From positions 1-45,455 of the forward strand of contig JAUYAK010000028.1 in the NCBI GenBank assembly GCA_030693515.1: a stretch of 45,455 nucleotides of DNA, given 5' to 3'. Below the pieces are notes generated by a model. The model made no database searches, was not told where the DNA came from, and was given only the letters and a program-made list of their open reading frames with translations. The position numbers were made by a program, and so were the translations under genes. This DNA is from Opitutaceae bacterium (GTDB taxonomy: Bacteria > Verrucomicrobiota > Verrucomicrobiia > Opitutales > Opitutaceae). Positions 1 through 8,988 of this stretch are shown piece by piece. How positions within the stretch are numbered: position 1 is the stretch's first letter; every line of letters begins with the position of its first letter.

Positions 1-87
1 GCGTTGCCCCCGCAGGCGCCGCCTAAAATCCGCGCGCCGAAAACCGACGCGTTGTAGTGGCGACCTTTGGGGTGGCTTAACGATGAA

Positions 88-3000
88 TCAATGCTTTGCG
101 CGTCTGAAACCCGCCAGTAGCGGAAGTCGGGTTAAGGCTGCATCGACATCCTCACCGAGCGTTCTCCAGCCGGCGGGCAACGGATTGCCGATCTGCCAGC
201 CTTCCGGATACGGGCCGGACGAACGGTCTTTCAACCGCTCCAAGGCGGGCAGGATCGCGGCAAGGACCCTCTGCGAGTAGGGCGAGATATTGCTCACTTT
301 CGTCTCCTGATGGGCGGCATTGACCAAGATCCGCCAATTTGACGTCGGACTGTAAATGAGGTCGAGTTCCTGGCCCTTGGCGACGAAGTCCCTCGTATCC
401 TCCCCCTGGGCGGTGGATAAGCTGGTCGCCACGAGGTTTGGCGCCGTGCCGCTGACGTTGACACTCCAAAGCTTCAGGATATCGGGCGCGTTGGGCAAAG
501 TCTTGAGCGCAGCGTCAATCGAGGCGAGGTCGGCGTTGCGCATCGCCTGGAGATGCGGGTTGACATTTGCCTCCGTCAACCACCTGACGGCGACCGCCGG
601 AAAGTAGCCGTTCACGGCACGTAATCCTCCCGATCCCGCCTCCAGCCCCACGCTTGAGGTCTCGAACTGGTTCATGCGCACCGTGAGCTTGTCATTGAAG
701 GCCGAGAAGTTGAACCCATACTCCTTGGTCTTGCCTTTGGGCGGGTCGATCGACGAGCCCCAAAGAGAGACGCGGCCCCCAGTGGGCGTGAAATTTTCGG
801 ATTGGTTGTAATATACATTGAGGTCCGTGCCCTTGGGCAGGTTGATCAGCATTTTCGGCCAGTAGGCGACGACACTCACGCTCTTGCTATCCGCGCTAAC
901 GCTCCGCGGTGGCGTATGGGGAAAAATGGCATTAACATCGTCCACGCTCCAAAATCTTTTCCCGTAATCCCGCGGGGCGGCCGGGTTGGGACTGGAGCCG
1001 ATATCTTGCTTGCCGAGGTAGCTCGTGTCGCGGCGCCAGCCCAGCACGGTGACGATGTGGTGCTGCAGCCAGTTGCTCTGGAGCGTGGCCGACTCCGACT
1101 TGATGACCTCGCGAATGACCTCGCCATAGTTGTTCCTCTGATTGAGCTCAATGGGGCTTTCCCCAAACGCGCCGGGATCCGTGGCGTTGCCGGCACGAAC
1201 GAAGCTTTTCACATTTCCGGCCGGCCCGAGGTCCAGCAACGGAGCCCGGATGGGCTCGAGCTTGAGCGGGTTGTTGTTCCCGATCAAGGACGGCCCCATG
1301 TAAACGACCGACGTGATCCTGCGGCCGTTGAAATTGGGACTGATCCGATCTCCCAGCTCGCCGTCATACGTGAGATTGGTTGCAGAACTAATATTGACGT
1401 TTGTGTAGCGCTCGACCACCCCGCTAAGGGTGTGGCTGCCGAGCCACTTGCCCCAAGATTTGCCCAGATCCTTGAAATCGTATTTGAGGTAGCTGGTGGC
1501 TCGGGCGGTCTGGATGTCGGTAGTCGCCGGATTATTATATTTGCCCCCCCCGACCATCGAGACATACGGGCGGCCGAGGTTCGGGTTCGGCAGGCCGTCG
1601 GGGCCCGTGACACTGGTGTCGATTCGGATGGCGAGGTTTTGCTCGCCACCGCCAAAGTAGTGCGAGCGTATATTCGTGTCGTAGCGCTGCTCATCGAGCG
1701 CGAGCTCGATGCCCACGCGGTTCTTCCATGCCCGCTGCTCAAACGTGACATTGAACGAGTGAAAGTTGTCAAACTGCCGGGCAGATTCGTCGATCATCCG
1801 GTGGGCCCAGTCGAACGCGCTGAAATCCAAAAAGCCCTGGGCCTTGAGGCCCGCCGGCCTGACCCCGGGCAGTTGACCGGGGTAAAGATTCGCGCCAGTC
1901 CAGTAGGTGCTGGGGACTTCATTAATGTTTCTCGTTTGGGAAAAACTCGGGGTGTCGGGAGCGAGGTCACGGTTGAGCAGCGGGTGGAAGAGCGTGTTCA
2001 GGATGGCGTTGGCGGTCGTGCTGATGTTGGTGTTCGGTGTGGTGGGTCTTATCGCAAATGAAGGCGTTTTTTGGGTGGGACTATTATAAAAAAACGCAAC
2101 ACTCGTCATACTTGCCTGCCTCAGGTAAAGGTTACTGCCAAGGACAGTGCTGGAATCCTGAGCCGCCGCATTCGGATTGCGGGCCGGGTCGTCATAGAAG
2201 GTCCAGTCGAAGGACGGCCGGCCCGCCGCATACCACTCTGGCATGATGCTGTTGAGGGCCGGAACTATCCCAAAGGGGCGGTTGGCTCTATGCCTCCCGG
2301 ACTCGAAGTTCATGCGCAGCGAGGTGGATTCGTAGGGCTTGTAGGTCAAGGTGCCATGGATGCGGTCCTTTTTCTCGAACGCGGGCCGCTGGTTATACCT
2401 TTCATCCGCTTTGAGTCCGGCCAGGCGCAGGGCGAGCTTATCCTTGATTAGCACGCGATTGAAATCGACCGTGGCGCGGGTGCTGACGTTATTGCCGTAG
2501 CGAAACGAAATGTTGTTCCTATCTTCCCGGAGATCGGCGCGGATGGTGGAGGTGTCGACTATTCCCGCCGGGCTGCCCACGCCGAAAAGGGCGGCATTGG
2601 GACCGCGGAGGACGGTCACCCGATCGGTGTTGTAGGAGTCTATCGGAATGAGGGTGGGGAAAAAGTTGCGTGTGAACGTCGGCGGGGCCAGGCCGCGCGA
2701 GCGGGAGCCCATACTCTGCGGAGCCCTTTGAGCGTCGTAGCTCTGCGCGAAAGGGAAATTGATGTCGTTCGGGTTGTCGGTGACGGCGCTGTAGGTGCCG
2801 CCCGGTCCCGCCGCTTCCATGCCCGTCGCGTAAATCAGGAAATCGCTCGAACTGGTGGCGTTGATGTCGTTGAGAAAATCCTTGGTGTAAATCGAGATCG
2901 CACCGCCCAAGTCCTTGAGGGGAGTGTCGAGGCGGGTGCCTGCCTGCGTCGAGAGCGCCTGATAGCCGCTGGTTTTGCTGTCATTGACGACGAACGGCGA

Positions 3001-3144
3001 AAGCTCGACCGCGGGTTCGGCGGACTGAGCCGGCTCGTTGGCGCGAGGGGCGACGGACTGCGCCGGCACCGGATTTCCGGCGGCGACGAATAGAAACAGG
3101 CTGGCGAGCCAGCCGGCGGGGGATTTGGATTTCATAGTTTTCAC
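88..3144 (-). CDS. TonB-dependent outer-membrane receptor, C-terminally short
   Basis: This is a TonB-dependent receptor, which would import a ligand across the outer membrane using TonB energy. A signal peptide (residues about 1-28, ending near NPVPAQS) is followed by an Opitutaceae-like motif, VELSPFVVND, near residue 47. A plug domain follows (TPLKDLGGAISIYTKDF; DRVTVLRGPNAALFG near 180) and then a beta-barrel region. The start codon overlaps the stop of the upstream STN gene as ATGA, so translation is probably coupled. After the NWRILV strand only about 75 residues remain, and the protein ends RRAKH. The neighbouring receptor at 5804-8965 has about 180 residues after the equivalent point and ends in a terminal Phe. 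The last barrel strands therefore seem to be missing. The 87 bases beyond the stop give no recognisable continuation in any frame. Receptor identity is secure, function of the product is doubtful, and the ligand is unknown. Confidence 0.9.
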   Translation of the reverse strand: MKTMKSKSPAGWLASLFLFVAAGNPVPAQSVAPRANEPAQSAEPAVELSPFVVNDSKTSGYQALSTQAGTRLDTPLKDLGGAISIYTKDFLNDINATSSSDFLIYATGMEAAGPGGTYSAVTDNPNDINFPFAQSYDAQRAPQSMGSRSRGLAPPTFTRNFFPTLIPIDSYNTDRVTVLRGPNAALFGVGSPAGIVDTSTIRADLREDRNNISFRYGNNVSTRATVDFNRVLIKDKLALRLAGLKADERYNQRPAFEKKDRIHGTLTYKPYESTSLRMNFESGRHRANRPFGIVPALNSIMPEWYAAGRPSFDWTFYDDPARNPNAAAQDSSTVLGSNLYLRQASMTSVAFFYNSPTQKTPSFAIRPTTPNTNISTTANAILNTLFHPLLNRDLAPDTPSFSQTRNINEVPSTYWTGANLYPGQLPGVRPAGLKAQGFLDFSAFDWAHRMIDESARQFDNFHSFNVTFEQRAWKNRVGIELALDEQRYDTNIRSHYFGGGEQNLAIRIDTSVTGPDGLPNPNLGRPYVSMVGGGKYNNPATTDIQTARATSYLKYDFKDLGKSWGKWLGSHTLSGVVERYTNVNISSATNLTYDGELGDRISPNFNGRRITSVVYMGPSLIGNNNPLKLEPIRAPLLDLGPAGNVKSFVRAGNATDPGAFGESPIELNQRNNYGEVIREVIKSESATLQSNWLQHHIVTVLGWRRDTSYLGKQDIGSSPNPAAPRDYGKRFWSVDDVNAIFPHTPPRSVSADSKSVSVVAYWPKMLINLPKGTDLNVYYNQSENFTPTGGRVSLWGSSIDPPKGKTKEYGFNFSAFNDKLTVRMNQFETSSVGLEAGSGGLRAVNGYFPAVAVRWLTEANVNPHLQAMRNADLASIDAALKTLPNAPDILKLWSVNVSGTAPNLVATSLSTAQGEDTRDFVAKGQELDLIYSPTSNWRILVNAAHQETKVSNISPYSQRVLAAILPALERLKDRSSGPYPEGWQIGNPLPAGWRTLGEDVDAALTRLPLLAGFRRAKH

Positions 3145-3590
3145 GGGTTCTGGTGGGAGGTTGGGGTTGGATTGAATTGCTTTGTCGGGCGGTCGCCGGC
3201 CGTTTTCGGCGCCGCCCGCCAGCCGTTTGGGTCAGCGGCCCTCTTCACGGCGATGGCGCCATTTTTGGTCTCGACCGCTATGACTCCGGTAGTCGCCAGC
3301 ATCCGGTTGATCGCCGCCGCCGCCGTAAATTCTCCTATCACGGCATTCGTTTTCACTGCGGAAACTTCGTGGGCGGCGTAGAGGAGCTGAACGCCGGATT
3401 GGGCGACGAACTGCTTGAGGGTCACGCTCGCGGGCCCACTCGGCAGATCGTAGGATTTCTTGGCGGAGGATTCGGCCGCACGGGCGGACCACGCCAGGTT
3501 TGCGAGCAGCACGCAGGCAAACAGCAGGGCCGGGCCCGCGCGACGCCGGGGCAGGAAGGAGGTCACATCCCTAAGACGAGCGACCGGCAA
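3141..3590 (-). CDS. Stand-alone STN-domain protein (secretin/TonB N-terminal domain)
   Basis: This is a small exported protein with a Sec signal peptide (LLFACVLLANLAWSARA) followed by one STN domain (KKSYDLPSGPASVTLKQFVAQ, then VQLLYAAHEV). In FecA-type receptors this domain sits at the receptor N-terminus and contacts the FecR anti-sigma factor in the periplasm. Here it is a separate gene ending with an ATGA overlap on the receptor gene, between fecR-like and receptor genes, so it probably acts as a detached signalling domain. The start is uncertain. The longest frame begins with TTG at 3590, and a GTG at 3566 just before the hydrophobic stretch gives a 141-residue product and is at least as plausible. 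The C-terminal ADPNG motif also occurs as SDPNG in the fused receptor at 16475-20008. Confidence 0.8.
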   Translation of the reverse strand: MPVARLRDVTSFLPRRRAGPALLFACVLLANLAWSARAAESSAKKSYDLPSGPASVTLKQFVAQSGVQLLYAAHEVSAVKTNAVIGEFTAAAAINRMLATTGVIAVETKNGAIAVKRAADPNGWRAAPKTAGDRPTKQFNPTPTSHQNP

Positions 3591-3601
3591 AAACAGTTAG
3601 A

Positions 3602-4690
3602 TCACTTTGCGATCCGCAGAACCGTAGCGTTCGGCTGTTGCTCCACCACGACACCGGTCCGGGCCTCGATCAGGCGCACGAAGGTATCGGGATCGTCGGC
3701 GCGGAAGGAACCGCCAAACCGCTGGGCGCCGAGAGCGGCGTCGGCGACGACGAGCTGATGCTGATTGAAACGGTTGAACTCGGCGACGATCTCGGACAGG
3801 GGAGCGGAGTCGAACTCGAGTCGACGATCCTGCCAGGCCAGGGCCCGGGCAATCTCCGCGGCGGGCACGGCGACGGGCACAACCCGGACAGAGGACGCGA
3901 TGTTCAGGGTTGAGATGACGACTCTTTCGCCGGCGGCCAGCGCCAGCGGCCGGCCAGCGATCGCCGGGGTGTCCCGGACGCCGAGCAACGATCCGCCCCG
4001 CACCGCATCGTCCACTCGCACCTTGCCCTCGGTGACGAGCACCTCGACCGATTTGGCGCGCAAGGCGACATTGAAAACCGTGCCAACCGCACGCACGTCG
4101 ACACCGGCGACGTTGACGATGAAGGGACGGGCGGGATTCCCTGCGACGGTGAAGCTCGCCTCACCGCGTTCGAGTGCGACCCGGCGTTCTCCTTCGGTGA
4201 ACCGGATCTTGATCGCGCTCTCGGCATTGAGCCGGACAATCGAGCCGTCAGGCAGGTTCAGGCGCTTGACCAAACCCGGTCCCACCATCGCGGCGTTGGT
4301 GAAGCTGATCCGGGAGGTCGAAGCGGACCGCCACCATCCCGCGCCCATGATCGCAATGGCGGCAGCGGCGGCGAGCGCGGTTGAAATCCACACGACGGAG
4401 CGCGGACGGCGTTGCGGAGGCGCCGCCCCGGCCGGTGCGTTCCCCGGCGGCGACGCACCGAGGATTTCCGGTGACACTTCCCTGGCGCGATCGAGAATCG
4501 ACCAGGTGACGTCGAACTGTGCGAAGGCCTCGGCGTGGCGCTCGTCCGCCTCCAGCCAGTGGGCAAATTTTGTCTTGTCGCCGGGCAGGAGGCCGGCGTC
4601 GTGGCGCGAGCGCCATTCGGCCGCGGCCTGGACAATGTCGACCATCTCAGGGTCGGCGTCCGGTTCAGCGCCGGAGGGATGACGCTTCAT
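3602..4690 (-). CDS. FecR-like anti-sigma factor
   Basis: This is a FecR-family transmembrane anti-sigma regulator. It would hold the adjacent sigma factor inactive until the receptor's STN domain signals ligand. The N-terminal cytoplasmic part has the usual 'W..R.DAGL...FA.WL..D..HA.AF..FD..W' pattern (residues about 26-70). A membrane segment lies near residues 98-116 (STALAAAAAIAIMGAGW). The periplasmic FecR domain includes LPDGSIVRLNAESAIKIRF, GEASFTVAGN.ARPFIV and VDVRAVGTVFNV. The C-terminal part (FGGSFRADDPDTFVRLIEA) resembles the STN-like end of the family. At 362 residues it is of normal length. Its start overlaps the end of the sigma gene by 26 bases, and the STN gene follows 12 bases after its stop. 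Confidence 0.92.
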   Translation of the reverse strand: MKRHPSGAEPDADPEMVDIVQAAAEWRSRHDAGLLPGDKTKFAHWLEADERHAEAFAQFDVTWSILDRAREVSPEILGASPPGNAPAGAAPPQRRPRSVVWISTALAAAAAIAIMGAGWWRSASTSRISFTNAAMVGPGLVKRLNLPDGSIVRLNAESAIKIRFTEGERRVALERGEASFTVAGNPARPFIVNVAGVDVRAVGTVFNVALRAKSVEVLVTEGKVRVDDAVRGGSLLGVRDTPAIAGRPLALAAGERVVISTLNIASSVRVVPVAVPAAEIARALAWQDRRLEFDSAPLSEIVAEFNRFNQHQLVVADAALGAQRFGGSFRADDPDTFVRLIEARTGVVVEQQPNATVLRIAK

Positions 4691-5252
4691 TGGGACGATC
4701 CTCGGTGAGGCCGTGGAGCCGGAAATACTCGCGGCACTTCTTCATTGCGACGGTGATCTGCGCGTTCACGGTGTGCGGGGAAATTCCGAGCTGATCCGCG
4801 ATTTCGCGGTGCGAGAGACCATGATGCTTGCGGAGGATGAGCACTTCGCGGCAACGCTCTGGCAGTGCGCGGATGGCGGCGGTAAGGATCTCCAGCTCTT
4901 GATCGTGATCGGTGGGTTCGGCGGCATGGGCTTCCTCGATCAAGACGGATGAATCGGTGATTTCAGCTAGACGCTCGAACGCCACGATCTGGTTGCGGCG
5001 GTAATGATCCAAGGCGGCATTACGGGCGGTCGCAAAGAGGTAAGCCTTCGGATGACTCACCCGGCCGGTGCCTTTGGCGCGGACGATTCGGAGATACGTT
5101 TCTTGAAGGATATCATCGACATCGCCCAGCTTGGGAAAGCGCGCGTGCAGCCAGGCGCGGAGTTTGGACTCGTGCGGCTGCACCTCCTTCAGGAACCAGC
5201 GCGTTTGATCGACGGAGGGAAATTGCGCGGGTGTAGCGGACGGCAGGCTCAC
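4665..5252 (-). CDS. ECF (FecI-like) RNA polymerase sigma factor
   Basis: This extracytoplasmic-function sigma factor would direct transcription of the adjacent uptake genes. Sigma region 2 is visible as DVDDILQETYLRIVRAK and AYLFATARNAALDHYRR. Region 4 carries the helix-turn-helix ALPERCREVLILRKHHGLSHREIADQLGIS. The open frame continues far upstream without a methionine. I chose the GTG at 5252 because the encoded beginning (VSLPSATPAQFPSVDQTRWF) aligns with the start of the paralogue at 21316-21894 (MSPPPPPPQLSPSVDQSRWF). A TTG a few codons upstream is an alternative. The order sigma, anti-sigma, STN, receptor is the classic cell-surface signalling arrangement. Confidence 0.9.
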   Translation of the reverse strand: MSLPSATPAQFPSVDQTRWFLKEVQPHESKLRAWLHARFPKLGDVDDILQETYLRIVRAKGTGRVSHPKAYLFATARNAALDHYRRNQIVAFERLAEITDSSVLIEEAHAAEPTDHDQELEILTAAIRALPERCREVLILRKHHGLSHREIADQLGISPHTVNAQITVAMKKCREYFRLHGLTEDRPNEASSLRR

Positions 5253-5487
5253 GGTGGGTGGGGTGACCAAAGGCAACGTGTGCGTCAAGCGAGTGAAATT
5301 CAAGCCAGCATTCTTAAGCAGCCCGCGAGCGCGGACATGTTGGCGAGCTGCTCCTCGGAAAACCATCGGCCGATGCCGCCGCGCAGAGATTCTCCGCGCT
5401 GGCCCGGACCAGACGAACGGCCTCTGGCTTTGGGGTTTGAGGTGTGTGCTTGGGCGGGAGGCGGAGATTGCGGTTTGACTCATCCGT

Positions 5488-5503
5488 CGGTCACAGTTGA
5501 CCG
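5488..5503. promoter_or_regulatory. Palindrome upstream of the Phd-like frame (possible operator)
   Basis: This is a perfect inverted repeat, CGGTCA and TGACCG, separated by CAGT. It ends six bases before the ATG of the Phd-like frame. Phd/YefM antitoxins typically bind short palindromes upstream of their own gene, so an autoregulatory operator is a reasonable guess. A 6-bp arm is also short enough to occur by chance. Confidence 0.35.
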
Positions 5504-5509
5504 GCACTC

Positions 5510-5803
5510 ATGAAAACCAACATCCGCGCGTTCCAGCGTGATTTTCCTCGCATGCGCCGCCTGTCCTCGGCCGGCACGGTGATCGTGGTGGAGGCGGAGG
5601 GACAGGCCTTCGAGTTTCGCGCCCGCCGCCGCGGCGTCGGGGTGCTGGGCTGCATGAGCGGGCGCGCGAAGCTCGGGAAATTGCGCGACTCCTCCTCGCC
5701 GCAGGCGGGGGCGGTCGCTTGCGGACAACGGTTGGAGATTGCCACGATTCTCCTACGGGATCGGGGCGGCAGGATCGTCTTGGGAGCAAACCCGACCTAC
5801 GCC
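5510..5803 (+). pseudogene. Phd/YefM-like antitoxin N-terminus, frame open into the receptor
   Basis: The first 60 or so residues (MKTNIRAFQRDFPRMRRL, then GTVIVVEAEGQAFEFRAR) resemble the start of Phd/YefM-type antitoxins: an 'N.R.FQ.....R' helix followed by a two-strand 'VV...G..F.FR' hairpin. There is no stop before the receptor ATG at 5804, so this could be translated as a 98-residue extension of the receptor. The receptor has its own signal peptide after that ATG, which argues that this is a separate, probably degenerate, gene that lost its stop by frameshift or deletion. No toxin gene is adjacent. The family assignment is by eye and weak. Confidence 0.35.
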
Positions 5804-8800
5804 ATGACAACCTCATCACCAAACACCCCGCGCTTGTTCGCCGCCCGCCTCGCAGATTCCCGCCTGCTGTTTGCCGTCCTGTTTAGCATTGTATTCTCCG
5901 CGGCCATAGGTGCCGCTGATGCGGCGAAAATGTTCGATGTCCCGGCGGGTGCCGCCGCCGAGACGTTGAAGCGCTTCGCCCAGCAGGCGGGGCAGCAGGT
6001 CGTGTTTCCCGCCAACGAAGTCCGCGGCGTGCGGACCGCCGCAGTAAAGGGCGAGTTCACCGCGCGCGACGGCCTCACGCGGCTGCTCGCGGGCACGGAA
6101 CTGGCGGCGACGTTCGACGAGAAGAGTGGAACGTTCGCGGTGGCGAGGGCGGCCGACCCAAACGCACCAAGGGCGACGCCGGCCGCGGCGCCCGCCCGCC
6201 CCAGAAATGAACTGCCGGAAGAGGCGGTCGTCCTCTCGCCCTTCACCGTCAACGCCGAAGCCGACTCCGGCTACGCCGCCACCAGCACGCTCGCCGGCAG
6301 CCGTTTCAAGACGGACCTGAGGGACGTCGCCGCGTCGATCTCGGTGCTGACGTCCGATTTTCTCGGTGACATCGGCGCGAACAATCTCGAGGAGGCGCTC
6401 CGCTATTCCAACAGCGCGCAGCTCGATGTCGGCTCGGCCGGTTCGGACGGCTCGACGCCCAACGGCAACAGTTATCAAGGCGGCCCCGCCGCGTTCATCG
6501 TCCGCGGCCAGCCCACCACCCAGGCCCGAAACTATTTCACCCTGCGCGTCCAGACCGACGGCTACAACGTCGAGCGCATCGAGGATTCGCGCGGCCCGAA
6601 CTCCGTGCTCTTCGGCTTCGGCTCGCCCGGCGGCATCATCAACGTCTCCACCAAGCAGGCCCGCACCGACCGCTCCTTCCAAAGGGCGACGCTCCAGACC
6701 GGTTCCTATGCTTCGCACCGCGAGACGCTCGACTTCAACCGCGTCCTCCTCGCCGGCAAACTCGCGCTTCGGGTCAACGCCGTTTACGATCAGTCCAATA
6801 AATTTCAGGAATACGCCTTCAACCGCGACCGGCGCTATAACCTCGCGGTGAAATATCAGGTGCAACCCACGCTCGCCGTCCGCGCCGAATACGAGCGCAG
6901 CTTCATCAAGGAAAACAAGCCCCGCCCGTGGTCCCTCTTCGATGGCGGCCTGCTGCTCTGGCAGCAGTTGGGCTCGCCGACGTATTCCACCGCGATCGCC
7001 ACCAACGCGGCGCTCAGCGTCACCCGGCTCGGCACCGGCCGCCGGCTCAGCTACATCGGCAACAACAACACCCTCATCGAAACCGGCAACACGCTGACGA
7101 CCTTCGATCCCGCCCCCACCGCCGTCCGGGCGATCACCGATTCCAAGATTGCGGACCGCAGCATCAACTACGGCGGACCGGGCCAGATCAACACCACCGT
7201 GGCGAATACGTTCACCGCGTTCGTCGAAAAACAAATCGGGCGCCGCACGTTCCTCGAGCTCGCCTTCAATCACCAGGATCAGGCCGGCGAGCGCTACAAC
7301 CCCGGCCAGACCAACCTGAAGCTCTTCGGCGACCCCAACCAATTTCTCCGCACCGGCCAGGCCAACCCCTATGCGGGCAAAACCTTCGTCGAAACCTCCA
7401 GCAACGTCTGGGAACGCAATCAAGGGTTTGACAGCTCCAATTTGATTCGCGCCACGGTTTCGACCGAGTTCGATGCCGGCAAGTGGGGCAACTACCGCGT
7501 CGCCGCGCTCGGCGAGTATGATCGGCGGGGCAATGTTTCCGACGGACAGCGCGAGGTCTTCGCGGGACGGCCGTTCAACGTCGCGCCGGAGAATGCCGCC
7601 AATCAGGTCCGCCGCCGCAACTACGTCACGCCCGGCGATTGGAGCACCTACTTCATCAACAGTCCGCTCACGAAAGGCCTCGTCAAAGGCGTCGCCGATC
7701 CGCTCACCGGCCTGCCGCTCAATTCCGTATGGGTCGCCCGCAGCCAGAGTCAGGACGACGATCCCGCCACGCAGAAGAGCGCGCTGGCCGCGGGCCAGGC
7801 TCGCTATTTCAACAACCGCCTCGTGCTCAGTGGCGGCATCCGCTCGGACAAACTCGAAATCCTCGACCGCACCGCGCAGCGCGACCCCGTGACCAACGAA
7901 TGGTCGCGCGCCTACGCCACCGAGGCGAAGGTCAAACGCGACGCCCGCAACTCCACGCTCGGCGCGGTCGTGCATGTGACGGACAACATTTCCGTCCACT
8001 ACAACCGGGCCAACAACCAGGGCCTCGGCGGCAGCCAGCGCATCATCGACCTCAACAATCTCAACGGTCCCGTCCTCGCCGCCCCGAATTCCGAGGGCGA
8101 GGGCCAGGACTTGGGCGTCACCCTGAAACTGCTCGACGGCAAAGTCAGCCTGCGCGCGGGCCACTTCACGACGAACGCGAAAAACCTGAGCGACTCCTTC
8201 AGCCCCACCGGCGTCGGCCCCGACAAGGTCGCCGCCACCGTTCTCGGCACCCTGCAAACCGCCGGGCTGATCACCACGGCCGTCCGCGATGCGCGCACCC
8301 CCAACTCGAGCGGCGTGCTCTTCGACTTCGAGTCGAAAGGCTACGAGTTCAGTCTCACCGCCAATCCCACGAAGAACTGGCGGCTGCAGGCCAACTACTC
8401 CTACACCGATTCGCACGTCGCCAACTACGGCCGCGAAATCCGGGCGTGGATGACGCAGGAGATCGCCTTCTGGAAAAGCTTCAACCGCGGCAGCCTCATC
8501 ACCAGCGGCAGCACCACCATCGATCAGGCGATCGACTTCATGCTCGCCGGGTTCAACTCGCAGGCGAACCTCTCGAACGTCGGCGAGCCGGGTCTGCGCA
8601 AGCACAAGGTGAATTTCTTCACGCGCTACGATCTGCCGAGTGAGATTTTGAAGGGTGCTTACATCGGCGGCGGCTACCAACATCAGACCAAGGCCCTTGC
8701 CGGCACCGACGTCACCAACACCATCGGCTTCTACGGAAACTCCTTCTGGCGCGCCGATGCATTGGCTGGCTACAAGTTTCAAAAGTCCACGTTGCAGCGC

Positions 8801-8965
8801 TTCGGTCGCTTCGCGCAGGGCCTGAGCCTCCAACTGAATGTGACCAATGTTTTCAACGAGCACGATCTGTTGATCACCCGCATCCAGCCCGACGGCGTCA
8901 CCCCGCTGCGGGCCGTCCTGCAGAACCCGCGCACGTGGCGTTTGCAGGCCTCGCTCGATTTCTGA
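5804..8965 (+). CDS. STN-domain TonB-dependent receptor
   Basis: This is a FecA-type outer-membrane receptor of 1053 residues. The order is a signal peptide (LLFAVLFSIVFSAAIGAADA, about residues 21-40), an STN domain (MFDVPAGAAAETLKRFAQQA, then FPANEVRGVRTAAVKGEF), the LSPFTVNAE motif, a plug (FKTDLRDVAASISVLTSDF; IEDSRGPNSVLFGFGSPGG) and a full barrel ending NPRTWRLQASLDF with a terminal aromatic residue. ATG 5804 is chosen because a clean signal peptide begins right after it, although the frame is open to 5510. The STN domain implies signalling through a FecR protein, and the divergent sigma/FecR pair at 3602-5252 is the likely partner. The ligand is unknown. A phosphoesterase follows 23 bases downstream and may be co-transcribed. 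Confidence 0.93.
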   Translation: MTTSSPNTPRLFAARLADSRLLFAVLFSIVFSAAIGAADAAKMFDVPAGAAAETLKRFAQQAGQQVVFPANEVRGVRTAAVKGEFTARDGLTRLLAGTELAATFDEKSGTFAVARAADPNAPRATPAAAPARPRNELPEEAVVLSPFTVNAEADSGYAATSTLAGSRFKTDLRDVAASISVLTSDFLGDIGANNLEEALRYSNSAQLDVGSAGSDGSTPNGNSYQGGPAAFIVRGQPTTQARNYFTLRVQTDGYNVERIEDSRGPNSVLFGFGSPGGIINVSTKQARTDRSFQRATLQTGSYASHRETLDFNRVLLAGKLALRVNAVYDQSNKFQEYAFNRDRRYNLAVKYQVQPTLAVRAEYERSFIKENKPRPWSLFDGGLLLWQQLGSPTYSTAIATNAALSVTRLGTGRRLSYIGNNNTLIETGNTLTTFDPAPTAVRAITDSKIADRSINYGGPGQINTTVANTFTAFVEKQIGRRTFLELAFNHQDQAGERYNPGQTNLKLFGDPNQFLRTGQANPYAGKTFVETSSNVWERNQGFDSSNLIRATVSTEFDAGKWGNYRVAALGEYDRRGNVSDGQREVFAGRPFNVAPENAANQVRRRNYVTPGDWSTYFINSPLTKGLVKGVADPLTGLPLNSVWVARSQSQDDDPATQKSALAAGQARYFNNRLVLSGGIRSDKLEILDRTAQRDPVTNEWSRAYATEAKVKRDARNSTLGAVVHVTDNISVHYNRANNQGLGGSQRIIDLNNLNGPVLAAPNSEGEGQDLGVTLKLLDGKVSLRAGHFTTNAKNLSDSFSPTGVGPDKVAATVLGTLQTAGLITTAVRDARTPNSSGVLFDFESKGYEFSLTANPTKNWRLQANYSYTDSHVANYGREIRAWMTQEIAFWKSFNRGSLITSGSTTIDQAIDFMLAGFNSQANLSNVGEPGLRKHKVNFFTRYDLPSEILKGAYIGGGYQHQTKALAGTDVTNTIGFYGNSFWRADALAGYKFQKSTLQRFGRFAQGLSLQLNVTNVFNEHDLLITRIQPDGVTPLRAVLQNPRTWRLQASLDF

Positions 8966-8988
8966 GCCCACGCCATAAATTTTTCACC

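Larger units (their letters stand above)
5253..5803. other. Divergent 550-bp interval between two receptor units
   Basis: This stretch lies between the sigma gene on the minus strand and the STN-TBDR fusion on the plus strand, so promoters for both should be here. I see no convincing sigma-70 boxes. It contains a small palindrome (5488-5503) and a short Phd-like reading frame (from 5510), both listed separately. The rest shows nothing recognisable. Confidence 0.5.

Noticed and set aside
802-2061. A 419-codon plus-strand frame opposite the first receptor
   Set aside because: It has no domain or signal and lies fully inside the receptor gene; it is a GC-driven shadow.
5816-8971. A 1051-codon open frame on the minus strand opposite the STN-TBDR gene
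   Set aside because: The plus-strand receptor is certain. The antisense frame has no recognisable domain and is a codon-composition shadow of high-GC DNA.
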